From Morella rubra (lineage: Eukaryota; Streptophyta; Magnoliopsida; Fagales; Myricaceae), in contig RXIC02000102.1 of assembly GCA_003952965.2 (NCBI GenBank), positions 62,001-126,000 of the forward strand: a stretch of 64,000 bases of DNA, read 5' to 3'. The notes below the pieces were generated by a model. It was not told the origin of the DNA. It made no database searches and worked only from the letters and a program-made list of their open reading frames with translations. Shown here piece after piece: positions 1-12,441 of this stretch. A program made the position numbers and the translations under genes. How positions within the stretch are numbered: the first letter of the stretch is position 1; every line of letters begins with the position of its first letter.

Positions 1-3000
1 AAGTACAAGAGCACGGTTTTCCGCACCAACGTCCCTCCCTCCTTCCCTTTCTTCAGAAATGTTAACCCTAACGTCGTTGCCGTCCTCGACACCAAGTCTT
101 TCGCACACCTCTTTGACATGGAGATCGTGGAGAAGCGGAACGTTCTCGTTGGAGATTTCGTGCCCAGCGTGAAGTTCACCGGGGATGTCAGGGTCTGTGC
201 TTACCTTGACACTTCTGAACCAGAACACTCTAAGGTATTATCCAGTACATTAATTTTGTAGGATACATCGCAATTTTTGTTCAGTGAATATTTTGCATTT
301 CCTTCTTCATCTTCTCCTATTTAATTTTGTTTGTTTTCCTCTGGTATCGGTTAATTTCGTACAACTCATTGATGTACGGACTATTAGGGCTTAGATATTA
401 CCCTAGACTTAGAGGTAGGTGTTTCTGGGGAAGTCATTTTCCTGAGAGTTCTGAAAATGGTCCTCTTGCAGCGTGGCAAACTCAAATTGAATTTTCCAGA
501 TCTATCTCTTCCGTTTCATGCTTAGGCCTCGTGTGATCAGATTGGGAAAAGATTCTCTTTTCAGAGAAATTATTCTAAGTTCTTATAATTAAGAATCAAG
601 CATGATTTAATAACAAAAATAAAAATAATTAGAATTTGATCATAGTTTGTTTAACGAGATGAGATGAAGTTGGTTTGATTGGATGGCTCAATTATTATTA
701 TTATTATTATTAAATGACGTGACCCATTATTGAACTGTTAAATTTATATATTTAAATTAGTGTTTATAAGAGTTTAGAATTTAGTGTCTTGTAACAGAAA
801 CCTTTTTCCTCACCCAATCCAAATTATGAAATGGGGACCATCGAAATTATAGGGCGTGGTCCCCTGGTCCTATAGTTGCAACTCATGAAACATGAAAGGA
901 ATAGCTTAAAATCTAGGTAGATATGGGTGAATTTTGATCAGTTTGTGGTCACGAAGAGTCACTAGTCACCATCATGAACACCTTAGACATGAAGCTATCT
1001 CAGACCTCTCTCTCCCATATCTAGTATAGTGTTTAGGTGTAAAATTTTAATAAAATTTTGTGTTGGTGGTGGAAAAGAGATAGTATTAAAATTGGTGAAA
1101 AAAATAAAATTTCAATATATATTTGTAAAAATAAATTTGTTAAAATTTTTTGATAGACAGACGCTGGGTAGATTTTAACCCCTCTCCCTCTCCTCTCTTC
1201 TCTCTTCTGAGCAGAAGGGCCTTCACCATTCAAACGTCCCACCTGCTTTAAACTTTTGTGGAACTATGCCGATTTGGTTCTAAAAGAATATCACCGTAAA
1301 ATGTCTTATCAGTATTTTTAGTGCAGAACGTGTGCAAACTACTGTGCCCATTGGATAATGATCAAAGAACACAATAAAATTCTTAATTAACAGAAGTTTT
1401 AGCAGCAATGCATGTCCGTTAGAATCCGAGGCACACACAAGAGATAAAAATCAAAAGAGAAAGAAGAAAACAAATTAAGACAAAATAATTTAACGTAGTC
1501 AAGATTAATGTCTATTCTTCTCCCCTAGAATAAAAAAGAAAATATAAGGAACTCTCTAGGAAATCTCTCCAACTCACGCACGCTCTAGGAAGAGACTATC
1601 CAATCAAAATAGGAGACAAACAAATCTTAATTTCCAATTTTACTAGGAAACAAACAAGCCTTTGTTCTCAATTCTACTAAGAAGCAAACTAACAATATCA
1701 CTATATCTATACAGTGACACTGCTTCTAAGTTCTAACATCAGTTTTTACAATTTTTTATTTTTTTATGCAGTTAGCCTGTATAATTTGAGTTTAACGTGG
1801 ATGTTATCAATTTATATTTCGTTATTATACATCAAAATGCTAGAAAAATTATAATAAGGAAAACTGTAGTGTGCTTCACAGCCGTTGAAAGTCATACCTA
1901 TCTGTACCCATACCTAACCTAAACTAGCATGCACGAAACGTGATGGGTCCTAATAATTAGCAGTGCTAGTGTACAACCCATACCTATCCTGAAAGTCACC
2001 ATGTGAGAGGGGATGTACGGGAAAGAAACGAAAAGAAAAATAGGAGGATTTTAACACTTTACACTCACATATAATATTTTTTGTGACATTATACATATAA
2101 ATTATTAATTTTAGAAATTTTGTATTATCTGTTAAAATTATCTGTCAATTTTTGATAAAAAATTATTTTTTAATATGTAAAATGATAAATTTGTCCTTAT
2201 AATGTTTTTTTTTTTGACAGTAACAATTTGATGAAAGTAAAATTGTAAATTTAGAGTCCAAAAAAATTAATTTCTTGTCAAAATTGACCGAAAAGTTTTT
2301 AACTATAATGTATTGAAATCAATGTTTAGTGAGTGCATATAATAAAAACAAATAATAGATATTTATTATGCATTGAAAGTTTTCTTGACCATGTAAGAAT
2401 ATTTCGGGAAAACATGATATTTGTTGCACCATGTTCCATGACCATCTTGCCGCTTCATAATCTCAAGTCTTACCCGCCAGAACAAACTGTCACTAACGAC
2501 CTTCACCACTTGTCTCCACGTAATCAGCTCAAGAACTTTGCCATGGACATCCTGAAACGAAGCTCCAAAACCTGGGTCAGCGAAGTCTTGGGTAACTTGG
2601 ACACCATGTGGGATACCATCGAGTCCAACATTTCCAAGTCCGGCTCCGCCAGCTACATCGTCCCTCTCCAAAAGTTCATCTTCAAGTTCCTCACCAAAAG
2701 CCTGGTTGGAGCCGACCCGTCGAGCTCACCCGATATCGCCGAGTCCGGTTATATTATGCTTGACCGCTGGCTGGCCCTCCAGCTCCTCCCTACAGTCAAA
2801 ATCGGCATCCTTCAGCCTCTGGAGGAGATCTTCCTCCACTCTTGGGCATATCCATTTCTCCTTGTTAGCGGAGACTACAGAAAGCTCTACGAATTCGTAC
2901 GAAAAGAAGGTAATGTTAGCCTAGCTGGCTCAATAAATTTAAATTCTAAAAGCTTAGAGCGTTACTTGGTTTGTTTTTCGAGTTGGAAAATTGCTTTTTT

Positions 3001-3835
3001 GAATCTAATCCATTTTATAGAATGTTTGAAATTAAACAATATATGATCTTTTTATGATGTTTCTATGATTGAGTTCCGTCTAGTAGAGAATATATCCCTT
3101 TAAACCTAGTGCATACGTTTTACTCTTCAAATTGATTTGAAACATAATGATGTAGGAATTCACACCTGTGTTCTATATCTTCTAATAGGTAAGGAAGTAT
3201 TAAGGAGAGGAGAGACCGAGTTTGGTCTGAGTTCAGAAGAAACCATTCACAATTTGCTATTCGTGCTGGGCTTCAACGCGTTTGGTGGGTTCTCAGTTTT
3301 TCTACCGAGTTTAGTGAGTACAATTGCAAGCGACACGACCGGGTTACAAGAAAAGATAAGACAAGAAGTGAGAGAGAAGGGAGGGTCAACTCTGAACTTT
3401 GACTCGGTCAAAGAAATGGAATTGGTTCTGTCGGTCGTCTACGAGGTCCTCCGGCTCAACCCGCCGGTTCCGCTTCAATACGCCCGAGCCAGGAAGGATT
3501 TCCAGCTTCGTTCACACGACTCCGTGTACGACATAAAAAAGGGCGAGTTACTTTGTGGCTATCAGACGCTGGTGATGAGGGACCCGAAGGTTTTCGAGGA
3601 ACCGGAGAGTTTTAGACCGGATCGGTTCATGAACAGCAATGGGTCAGAATTATTGAGTTACTTGTACTGGTCCAACGGGCCGCAGACAGGTTCACCCAGT
3701 GTGTCAAATAAACAGTGTGCGGCTAAGGACTACGTGGTCCTCACAGCTGCCATGTTTATCGCTTATGCGTTCCGCAGGTATGATTCAATCACAGGGGACT
3801 CGAGCTCAATCACAGCCGTCGAGAAGGCAAATTGA
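1..3835 (+). CDS. HPL: 13-hydroperoxide lyase, CYP74B-type P450 (left-arm copy, 5' end outside window)
   Basis: Fatty acid hydroperoxide lyase. It cleaves 13-hydroperoxides of C18 fatty acids to C6 aldehydes and a C12 oxo-acid in plastids, without O2 or reductase. Visible exons are <1-234, 2528-2909 and 3189-3835, with GT-AG introns and consistent phases (0, then 1). The first ~71 codons lie outside the window. The CYP74 marks are present: the altered I-helix GFNAFGGFSVFLP, the ExxR motif YEVLR, and the heme loop SNKQCAAKD preceded by NGPQTGSPS. The visible coding sequence matches the right-arm copy. Intron 1 is about 2.3 kb. It converges with the DUF1068 gene 543 bp downstream. I favour CYP74B over allene oxide synthase because of overall similarity to remembered plant HPL sequences. 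Confidence 0.93.
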
Positions 3836-4378
3836 GGTCCTCATTGATTGTGATCCTCGTGCGGCTGTACTCAAATCTAAAGCATCAGATACTTATGGTG
3901 AAAGAATAATTGGGTTCCGCAACATTTTATGATTAGTGGTAAAGTTGTGGAAGGGGATCATGTGTGTGAGGCAGTGTTTTTGATAATTTTTGTTGGTTGT
4001 TTGGATTGGACACAAATGGCCCCATAGTCCATCATAACATGGGAGCCTAATAATACAGATCAGATCCTCTCTTAGGGCATGTTTTTCCAAATATTGCGAT
4101 TCAGAACAGGAGCCAAGAGACAAAGAAATACCTTCCAATGTAGGAACAATGTTGAGATCCAATTTAGTCCTATAAGAAAAGGGAAGTATCAATGATGATG
4201 AGTTTTCTATACGCTAGGATACCCTTAATACATAATTTAGATTGCTTAAATGATGAACAGATTCATGAAAAACCCTCTTCGAGGTGGAGCCTAGTAAAAA
4301 GTCAGAACTGCCGGCATTGCGAATCAACGAGTAGACCGATAGCCTTAGATTGTTCCTCATGAAGCCATGGTCGACTGT
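3836..4378. other. Convergent intergenic region, HPL / DUF1068 3' ends (left arm)
   Basis: Gap between two convergent stop codons. It should hold both 3' UTRs. I see no other gene, repeat or RNA in it. Confidence 0.6.
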
Positions 4379-7300
4379 TTATGCTGTCTGAACATTTCCC
4401 TGATTCTGAGCATGAGAGTTGGCAGTCCCTTCTTTCCATCCTCTCTGCCTAGCTCTAAGCTCCCACACTGCTGTCAGTTTCTTCTGAGCCACTAACGTTG
4501 CTTCAGCTTTTTCTCTTGCTTCCTCACATGTTTCCATGCCTGAATTACACTTATCTGCTTCCTTTTGATACTGGGATGTAATCTTCTTTGCCTCAAGCAG
4601 AGCCATGTCAGCACGCTGCTGATTTTCCAAAGCCTCAGCTTCCCGCAGCTTCAGTTCCTCTGCCAAGAGCTCCGCAAAATTCTTTTCAGTATCTTCACTC
4701 ACCTCTGGATCATGCTTTGCACAATCTGGAACAAAATGCCAATTCCATTGAAGGGAAAAAAAATATTATTAAAAGAACTGAGATTCAGTCAAATCAAATC
4801 CTAGTTATCCTCCTCAAACAACATCACCACTTCTCTTTTTACTGCTAGTTGATTTCCCAAATCCTAGGTTAATCACAAGGTAAAGAAAGAGAAAATACAG
4901 GCATTTCCTGCTCGTAACCATATAGTTCACATCAGCTGCAAACCACAAGGTACTGTTTACTCCAGAATGGGATGCCAGTGCAAGCCATGGGGTGAAAAAA
5001 AAGATAAAAAAAACTCTGAAGGATGTCAATGCCTCAAGTGTACCTATGCATGCACTTCTGTCTACACGGCATGCATCTCACATACAAAAATGTGAGGGAG
5101 AACCTTCACAGAGTCCACACAAAGATACAAATAAAACTGCAAATCAGAGTATAAGAAAACATTTGCATCATAGTTCATCTGATCTGCCAGATCACATGGA
5201 AAATCTTTTTCAAGTCACAAATCCGTCCTTCAATGAGGTGGATTAATACCCAAGGAAGAAAAAGGAATGCGTACACAAAATAAGTGGTCCACAATCATGC
5301 CTGGTTATCGATTAGTGAAAATATTCCAGTATACTGTAGCTTCTCATTATAATCTATAATATGTGAGCAGATACAACTATTTCAAACTATATGGAAGTAC
5401 GAAGTGTATTAATGGGAAATGTGTTTCGGTAGAAGGTTTAGTTTATGGTTTCCTGAGACAAATCTGAATTAGCTCTGAAGTGTGGAAGTCATTGTTAGAA
5501 AGGGATTGTTGTTCCAGTTAAAAATACATCAATAGTCACTAGGAAACCAAAGCTTGAGACACCCCTCACTCTCCATCTATAAGTAACATTGTTGTTCCGG
5601 TTAGCCAGTAGGAAATTAGAACTTGAGGAACTCCTCAAGAAACAATGAGATAGCTTGCATCTCAGTTTTCAAGACAGCATCTTAAGTACATGCATGCTGT
5701 TGATATGGAGAAAAAGGTTAATTCGGATACAACAGGGGATGGTTTGTATGCAAGTTTCCAAAACAGTGTGTCAAAGCACATGTATGCTGGTGATATGGAG
5801 TGAGAGCTTAATTAGAACACAGCCTTAATAAATACCTACTTCTGCATTTGGAGGTGTTTTTTTTTTTTGATAAGTAACCAATCTTATTAGAAAAAGCAAA
5901 AACAGTACAAAGGACCATACTGAAAATGCTTAGTCCAGACAAGCAACAAAACTAAGGAAATCATCAAAATCAACAAAAGGACAACCAAGCACCGCATTAG
6001 CCCAACTAAATAGAGAAAGAAACAAAAATCTGCATTTGGAGGTGTTTTGAAGGACATGTTAAAAGAACACAAGCCAGACTAAACAAAGTAAAAATGTAAA
6101 AGCCAGGATAGTGATTCATCAAAAAAACAGAAAACACTGCATGCTATCATACACACCCAATGAATTGACAACATCCCAAAGCAGCTAAATCATGAAACAG
6201 AAACTAACCTGCAAATGACGCATTAGCCAATCCTGCATAAGCAGACACAAAGAAATTGAAATAAGGGTCTGTTTCATTATCAGAACAATCAAAAGGTAGG
6301 AGCAGAAAACAATGATCATACCATCCAGCATAGAGAATGACAATTTGCAGAAAGATTAGGTGTTTTGGAAGTTGGAAGCTTGGGTGAATGTATTATTCAG
6401 AGCAAGCCTTTAGGGAACAGTTTTGTTCAAAGCTAGGAATACCAGGACTAATCAACAGGGTGTGGATTTCCCTCTCTACACCGATGTAGGTGCTGAAGGC
6501 CAAATCCATCCAAATACAAAAGTTCTAGTTCTTCATAAATGAATGTAATCTAAGTCAATTCTTCATTTAGAAAGATCCTATTGTCTTTGAAAAGACGAAG
6601 TCAGATGAACAAGGCTTACATAACACTGGTACACAGTGGTGTCAACAGGCTTGCTTGCAAGCAAAATCTGAGTGAGATTGGGGATTTGCCAAAGCAAAGC
6701 ATAGATGTTTTCGGTTGCAAATCCAAATGAGATTAAAATGGGCAAACTATTATATTTCTCGGATTAGCAGAAAAAGAATCTAACTCCATCGGAAAACCTG
6801 CTCAAAACATTTTCGATTTTAACCTTTCAGTGAGAAAAACTAATCTCTCTGTTTTGGTTAGCATTTTTTGGGTCACCATCTCTCAAGTACTTGTAATGAA
6901 AAACCAACAAAATCGTATCTTACAAACAAGCAAAACGAATATTCCTTGAGAGGCTAAAATGCAGGGCTCAGAGCCCTGAAAACCCAATAAGACATTCAAA
7001 ACACGGTTTATCCAACAGATTTAGCATGGATCTAGAGCGAATTGGACACCATGGGTGAGGGTACACAAAGTAAAGCTAGGAAAGCACCACAAAAGGCTTA
7101 GTAACTCAAGAGGTTTGACTCGACTCGACTCAGTGCTCATGCTACTGAAAATTAAGCCACCGTATAAGCAAAACAAAGCTCAGAGAGTAAAAGACCTCTA
7201 AACGACATTAACAAACATCAAAACCCGACTAAATTCCTATAACTCAAAGTCTCAACACATTATCGAGAATTAAGAAGGAAAAAAGAAACCATAACCGAAA

Positions 7301-7666
7301 AAGTCTTAAGGGATCGTATTCTTTCCCAAGTGCACGTGATCTACAAGAACTTTCTCTTTTTGTTTGGGTTTTCTATTTATCAGATCGAACAAGGAGAGCA
7401 AATAGATCCAAGAAAGGAAACAGACATTTTTAAGGGAAAGATTATTAATGCGTACCTTCTGGGATGGTGAGTAGGGGCTGAGAGGAACAGTCGCATTGGC
7501 AGGGAGGACAGGAATAGGAGGAGGGGGAGGATGAAGAGGAATGGCCGACGGCGGCTAAGCCCTCCATGAAGTGCCAGTAAAGGGGTGGCCCTAATATGTA
7601 ACCGGCTATGCACAGCCCCACCACCCCCAACACCACCTTTAACACCGTTGGATTAGGCATTCCCAT
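4379..7666 (-). CDS. DUF1068 membrane protein (left-arm copy)
   Basis: Plant DUF1068 protein, the family that includes Arabidopsis NKS1, a Golgi protein linked to cell-wall pectin and salt sensitivity. Exons are 7666-7456, 6232-6209 (a 24-bp micro-exon coding LANASFA) and 4725-4379, making 193 residues. Residues 7-31 form one membrane segment ending in the family motif GYILGPPLYW. A Ser-rich stretch and a Cys cluster (CPPCQCDC, residues 52-59) follow. The C-terminal half is a charged, Ala/Glu/Lys-rich probable coiled coil. Exact function is unknown. It shares a ~660-bp head-to-head promoter region with the next gene. Intron 2 carries a small LINE-like insertion. Confidence 0.88.
5841..6048 (-). 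mobile_element. 5'-truncated LINE-like retroposon with 20-bp target-site duplication (left arm)
   Basis: About 168 bp (5861-6028) lie between two copies of TCTGCATTTGGAGGTGTTTT (5841-5860 and 6029-6048). On the minus strand the insert ends in TTACTTATC followed by an A tract, the style of plant L1-type LINE 3' ends. A long target-site duplication, an A tail and no terminal repeats point to target-primed reverse transcription. It lies in intron 2 of the DUF1068 gene. The assignment to LINE rather than SINE is inference. Confidence 0.75.
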
Positions 7667-8330
7667 ACTCGGAGAGAGATAAAGAAGGCGAAGTTGTCGG
7701 CAGCGCTGTTAATCAGCTGATCTTCGTCTCCGTATTCATCTTCTTCCTCCTCTTCGCCTTCGTATTTAATTACTGCCGACCTTTGCTTTTTTCCAAATTT
7801 TTTTTTTTTCCCAATCTTATATATAGAATAATGATTTTTATTTTCGTTTTTCAACTTTGACCGGCTTTGATAGCTGTAACTCGGTTGGGAAGCTGGGTTC
7901 GTCTGCGGCGCAGACAACTTGCCAAGCGGTGTGACCACGGACGTTCAGTTTGTTACAGTCGTTAAAAACATTAAACATTTTCAATCGTTTAAAAGATAGT
8001 TGATTTAGAAAAAAAAAAGTTTAAAAGATAGTTGTTAAGGCAAATATATGAATATGAAAGTCTTTTCGCCTTTAAAACAAACAACAAACTCGGAATCGGC
8101 GGGTAACAACCTCGTTGCGATAGAAATTTCGGCACGACGACATAGTTGGAACTTGGGGAAGTGATTTTTTGAGGCGACAATTCGACAAAGCGACAGTATC
8201 GCCGCATGCATTTCCCACAAACGCTCCCGTTTTGAAAGGCCTTGAACCCAGTCACTCCCAAGTTCCCAACTGAACTATTTCCCGACTGCCACACCCACAC
8301 TCCCACACAGAGTTTCGCTGAATCCAAACA
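7667..8330. promoter_or_regulatory. Bidirectional promoter region, DUF1068 / unknown gene (left arm)
   Basis: 664 bp between two divergent start codons (7666 minus, 8331 plus). No other gene fits. It must contain both 5' UTRs and both core promoters. A TATATATA-like stretch near 7817-7824 lies about 150 bp upstream of the DUF1068 start. Shared regulation is inferred from spacing only. Confidence 0.6.
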
Positions 8331-11300
8331 ATGCCGTTCGAAATCCCCTACGATCTGATAAGGCAGGTCCAAATCGCGCTCCGCGAAGAAGCTGATCTCT
8401 CCACCTACGACCCCGATGATCCCTCGCTCCCGAGCCTCCCTTCGCCCCAACAAACCTTAGCCCAATTAGATCCATCCCCACGGTACCTGCGATGTAAGCA
8501 CTGCGAAGCCAGACTCCTACGAGGCATTCAGTCCCTGATCTGCATCTTCTGTGGCCGAGACCAGAACAGGGATCCCCCGCCCGAGCCACTCAACTTTCGA
8601 AACACCTTCGGATGCCGCTGGTTGCTCGAGTCCTTGGACCTAGACGGGTCGGTAAGTAATAAATTTTAGTCGGATTCGGTGGTTTCGCTTTCGTTTCCGA
8701 GAAAATTGGATGGGAGAAATGAGAAGACGGTGGGATTTTCCGCATGAAAGGAAAGGCGGGAATTGAACTGTGAGAAGCTACTGGAGTTTTGCCATGTTTT
8801 CGCATTTGGTTTTGGAGAACGTAGAGGAAAGGAGATTAAAACTTCGAGCTTCTCGAGTTGCATATGTTTTACGTTTGGGTTCCCAGATAATAAGTAATGT
8901 TAGGCGTATCTGTTTCTTAGATTTTCAAAAGACCTAAAATCGGATCATCAAATTTTCTTTTCTTCAAGAAAGTTTCGCGATTGGAATCTAGTTTTCTGTA
9001 TCCAAGTGCATGGGAAGCACGACATGAAAACATTTCTATTACCTAGTAGGTATTAACGTAGTTGGAATAACGGATGTAATACGATTCTTGCTTTTCAGTG
9101 CATGAACTACTCTGTGGTGTTTTCAGAATTGGGGGTGTATCGATTGGAAAGACAAATTCTCCGCCGCATATTTTGATGTTACACGAATGGTACTTCGCTT
9201 TTGTACCTTCGTTTCAAGGACAGCGACGAAACCATCAAAAGGAAGATTACACGTAGAGTCTTGATTATTAGTCTGACTGCAGGAAGGTTTTATATGCTAA
9301 ATTAGGTAGCTTTTATGTACACACATATGTTCCTCTATATCTACCTGTGTATGTTTCTGTCATTCTGTGTACAAATGAACATGTGGGATTCTTTTTTTTA
9401 AAGAATATTTTGTCATTATTTTTTTTTTTTCAGGAGATGGTGACAGCAAATGAATCAAGTAGACGGCATGCACCTAAAGATGAGTTTCCCTTGTCTGATT
9501 TGTTAAGTTTAGAAGTTAGATGGTCTGCTGAATCGGAGATTGTTGGGCCTAGTGTCTCTAACGAGACATTGATTCAAAGCAAAAGTTCCTTGAATTTGGC
9601 TGGAGTCGATCTAGACAACTTCTTTGCTGATGGAAAGAGAGATGCTGCTTCTAGTGCGTCTGAAGAGCAGCTGGTGTGGAACAGACAAATTGGAAATACC
9701 GAAAGTAATGACTTCCAAGTTCGTGAAAAGCTTAGTTTGTTTGATAATATTCAGCCTTCTGAGACAGCCACGAGGTCTATTGAAGATGAGAGTGGTGACT
9801 CTTTTTCAGGCTGGGAGGCAAACTTCCAGTCTGCTGATTCAGGAACACCTCAGGAAGAAACCAAATCACTTGACCCTTTTGTGGGTAATGAGAGTGAAAT
9901 TTCTTCTCATTTGGACACATTTTTTGGACCTGCAAAAGATTCTAGTGCTGGAAATGCAAATGATAACATGGTTCCATCAGCATCCATGAATAGTGGCTGG
10001 TTTCAGGATGATATATGGGGTAATTCCGACTTAGGAGTAATTGGCCGGACTGAGCAGGTTGAAATAACTGCAAACGTTGAAGACGGCGGATTAGTGGAGA
10101 CCGCAGATAATTACTCTTCAACGAATGCTGATTGGCTGCAAGTTGATCTAGGCAAAATAAACAGTAATAAGGCTCCTGATAATAAGACCACTGCTGAAGA
10201 TGATGATTCACTCGATTCATGGAATGATTTTACAAGCTCAACCAGCGCACTAGATCCTTCTAATGGTTCTTGGAATCAAACTATTAATAATGCAGCACCT
10301 TCTGTGGAAACTTCAGAAATAATTTTGTTCAGCTCAGCAAACAACTCACAGGATATGGACTTTGGTAGATTTTCTATATCAGACTTCTTATCTGTGGGGG
10401 CTAGCAATGCAAATGGTGCTTCAGAAGTAAAGGGTATCCCACCAGAGGCTTCCACTTCAGACAGGTTTGTATATGTTGGATTTCAATTTCAATTTTGAAG
10501 CATACTGCTAAACCCTGGACAGAGTTGATTTTCGGGTCATATAACTCATAATAGTGATTTGGAGCCAATCAGCGTGATATTTTTCTGGGATTTTGGAGGG
10601 AGAGAAAGAGGGGGGGGGGGGGGGGGGGGGGTGTTAATGGTGGGATTGTATGGGCTGTCTTTCATCTCTTGTTTCTGATGATATATAATTCGGGTGTTGA
10701 GGCCATCTTAGAATGCTGTTTATCTTATTAATATTTTTGAGGCAGTTTTCTGCTGTTAATTGTGCTATTGACTTGTTATATGTATGGAATAAGGCTAGGG
10801 TCTCAACCCTTTTCTCTCATCTGGATATGTTTCTAAAATCCCCTACTAAGTTTGTGCCACAGTTTTGCTCTTGGGAAGAGCGGAAAGCGGCCCCGCGGGG
10901 GGGGATAGTAGAAGTGAAAGAGAGTGTATTCCATCTCATCATATATCTTTCTACTCTTTCAGAGTAAAGTCGCTAAATACTGATCTAGATAGTGGAAAGA
11001 GCACTATATGGTTGAAGAGAACATATTTGGTTGTAGGAACAATCTTAGCAATGATAGGAGTTTGTTTGCCAGTTTCAACCAGACTCTGTTTTATTTTTTG
11101 GTACTCGGTCCTTAGTATCTACGAAGCTAGAAACACTGTGGAAGGCTTTATATCAGCTGGGTTTTGCGAGGGATTCAAATTCCATGTTCTTATTCCTTGT
11201 CAGTGCTTCTGCCATAATGGTTGATGGTTTGGTATGGTGCCTTCATTTCACCTTGGAAAGAAACATCTTGTAGAAAGAGGTGGTTGAGTGGCATTGCGAA

Positions 11301-12441
11301 TGTGGAAACAATGTGCTTGTCTACTGAAGTGAGCACTTAGTTGTGGGCGAGTTTTGGGGGGGGGGGGGGGGGATGAAGAATAATCTTGAGTTGTTAAAGG
11401 GAGGGTTGCGATTCTGAGGCTTGAGTTCTTGGTTTGCAAGATTCCTCAGCAAATAAAGAGGCTTTGCTGGAGGCAAGAAGATTATATCGAAGATGTTGTG
11501 AGATTATATCGAAGATGTTGTGAAACCTGGTTGAGATTTATGCACGTGCCTATTAATTATGCTAAAGAATTTTTTTTTTTAAAGATACTACGTCCATTCT
11601 TGAGATTCAGATATTTTTCTACTTATATCAGATTTAAAGTCTATTAACTTTATATTCCTTCATTCGCTTTACTTGCATTGGTTTTCTTATGTTTTCATCT
11701 ATTTCATTTGTTGATCAATTAGCCAACCTTATGTTTGTCAAGAGGGGGTAGATTGGAATTGGAGGTTTTTGGGCAGTTATTCAGTTTGCACTTGTTCCAT
11801 TTTACATCTTGCATGTTTGAGGTTTAACAATCTTGACTGCCTCTCCCGGCAGCTATTGATCACATTTGTTCCCCCTGTTACATCTTGCATGCTTAAGGTT
11901 ATTGATCTTCTCTTCCTTTCCTGCTCAGTATCAGACTGCACCCAATTGTTTTTGAATCTGTATGATCTCCGCACTTCTTTTTGTTTTTTCAAAGGTATAT
12001 AAAGAAGCTTTTTCCTAGCATGCAGGAGACGTATTGTGTGCCCTCCCTGAATTTGGGATTAGGGCCTCTGGATGTAGATTTGGCTTCTAAAGAAGAAGAT
12101 CCTTATAGAATCATAGTTGAAAACGGTTTTGGGTCTTTTAAAATAGCATGGGGCATTTATCTGCCTTTAGTTTTAACCTTTTGCACCATGACAATTAGCC
12201 GAACCACACAGTCGATCTTATATATTCTGTCGTATGTATCAGGATGCCCGATGCAATTTCAAAGTTTGGAGGTGATAATGATGAAGAAAAAGGTGGAGTG
12301 GTTTCCAGTGCAAGAACCATGCCAAGCTCCAATGACGTGGAGTCATTACTGTCACAAATGAAGGATCTCTCTTTTATGCTTGAGAGCAATCTCGCAATTC
12401 CCCAGAAGCGAGATGGGTTCAATTCATCTTCTCATGATTAG
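8331..12441 (+). CDS. Uncharacterised plant protein with N-terminal CxxC-CxxC motif (left arm)
   Basis: Exons 8331-8651, 9127-9189, 9434-10464 and 12243-12441 give 537 residues with consistent phases (0, 0, 2). Residues 1-75 are compact, with a zinc-ribbon-like pattern C55xxC58 ... C71xxC74. The large third exon encodes a low-complexity, acidic, Ser/Asn/Asp-rich region with repeated short W and F motifs (DSFSGWEANF, NSGWFQDDIWG, DSWNDF). The last exon ends in a Leu/Met-rich helix (VESLLSQMKDLSFMLESNL). I recognise it as a conserved plant protein of unknown function, perhaps of the DUF7815 type; I am not sure of that name. Intron 3 (about 1.8 kb) holds two long poly-G runs and could hide a small exon I did not see. 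Confidence 0.75.
10610..10631. repeat. Poly-G run (22 bp)
   Basis: Uninterrupted G run in intron 3 of the unknown gene. The mirror site (34335-34351) has 17 C and then a TG interruption on the reverse strand, so the arms differ in length and sequence here. Confidence 0.9.
11356..11372. repeat. Poly-G run (17 bp)
   Basis: Second G run in the same intron. The mirror run at 33594-33611 is 18 C, with one T replaced by G at its edge. Confidence 0.9.
11479..11522. repeat. 22-bp direct tandem duplication
   Basis: Unit AGATTATATCGAAGATGTTGTG occurs twice in a row (11479-11500, 11501-11522) inside intron 3 of the unknown gene, and is mirrored in the right arm. Confidence 0.9.
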
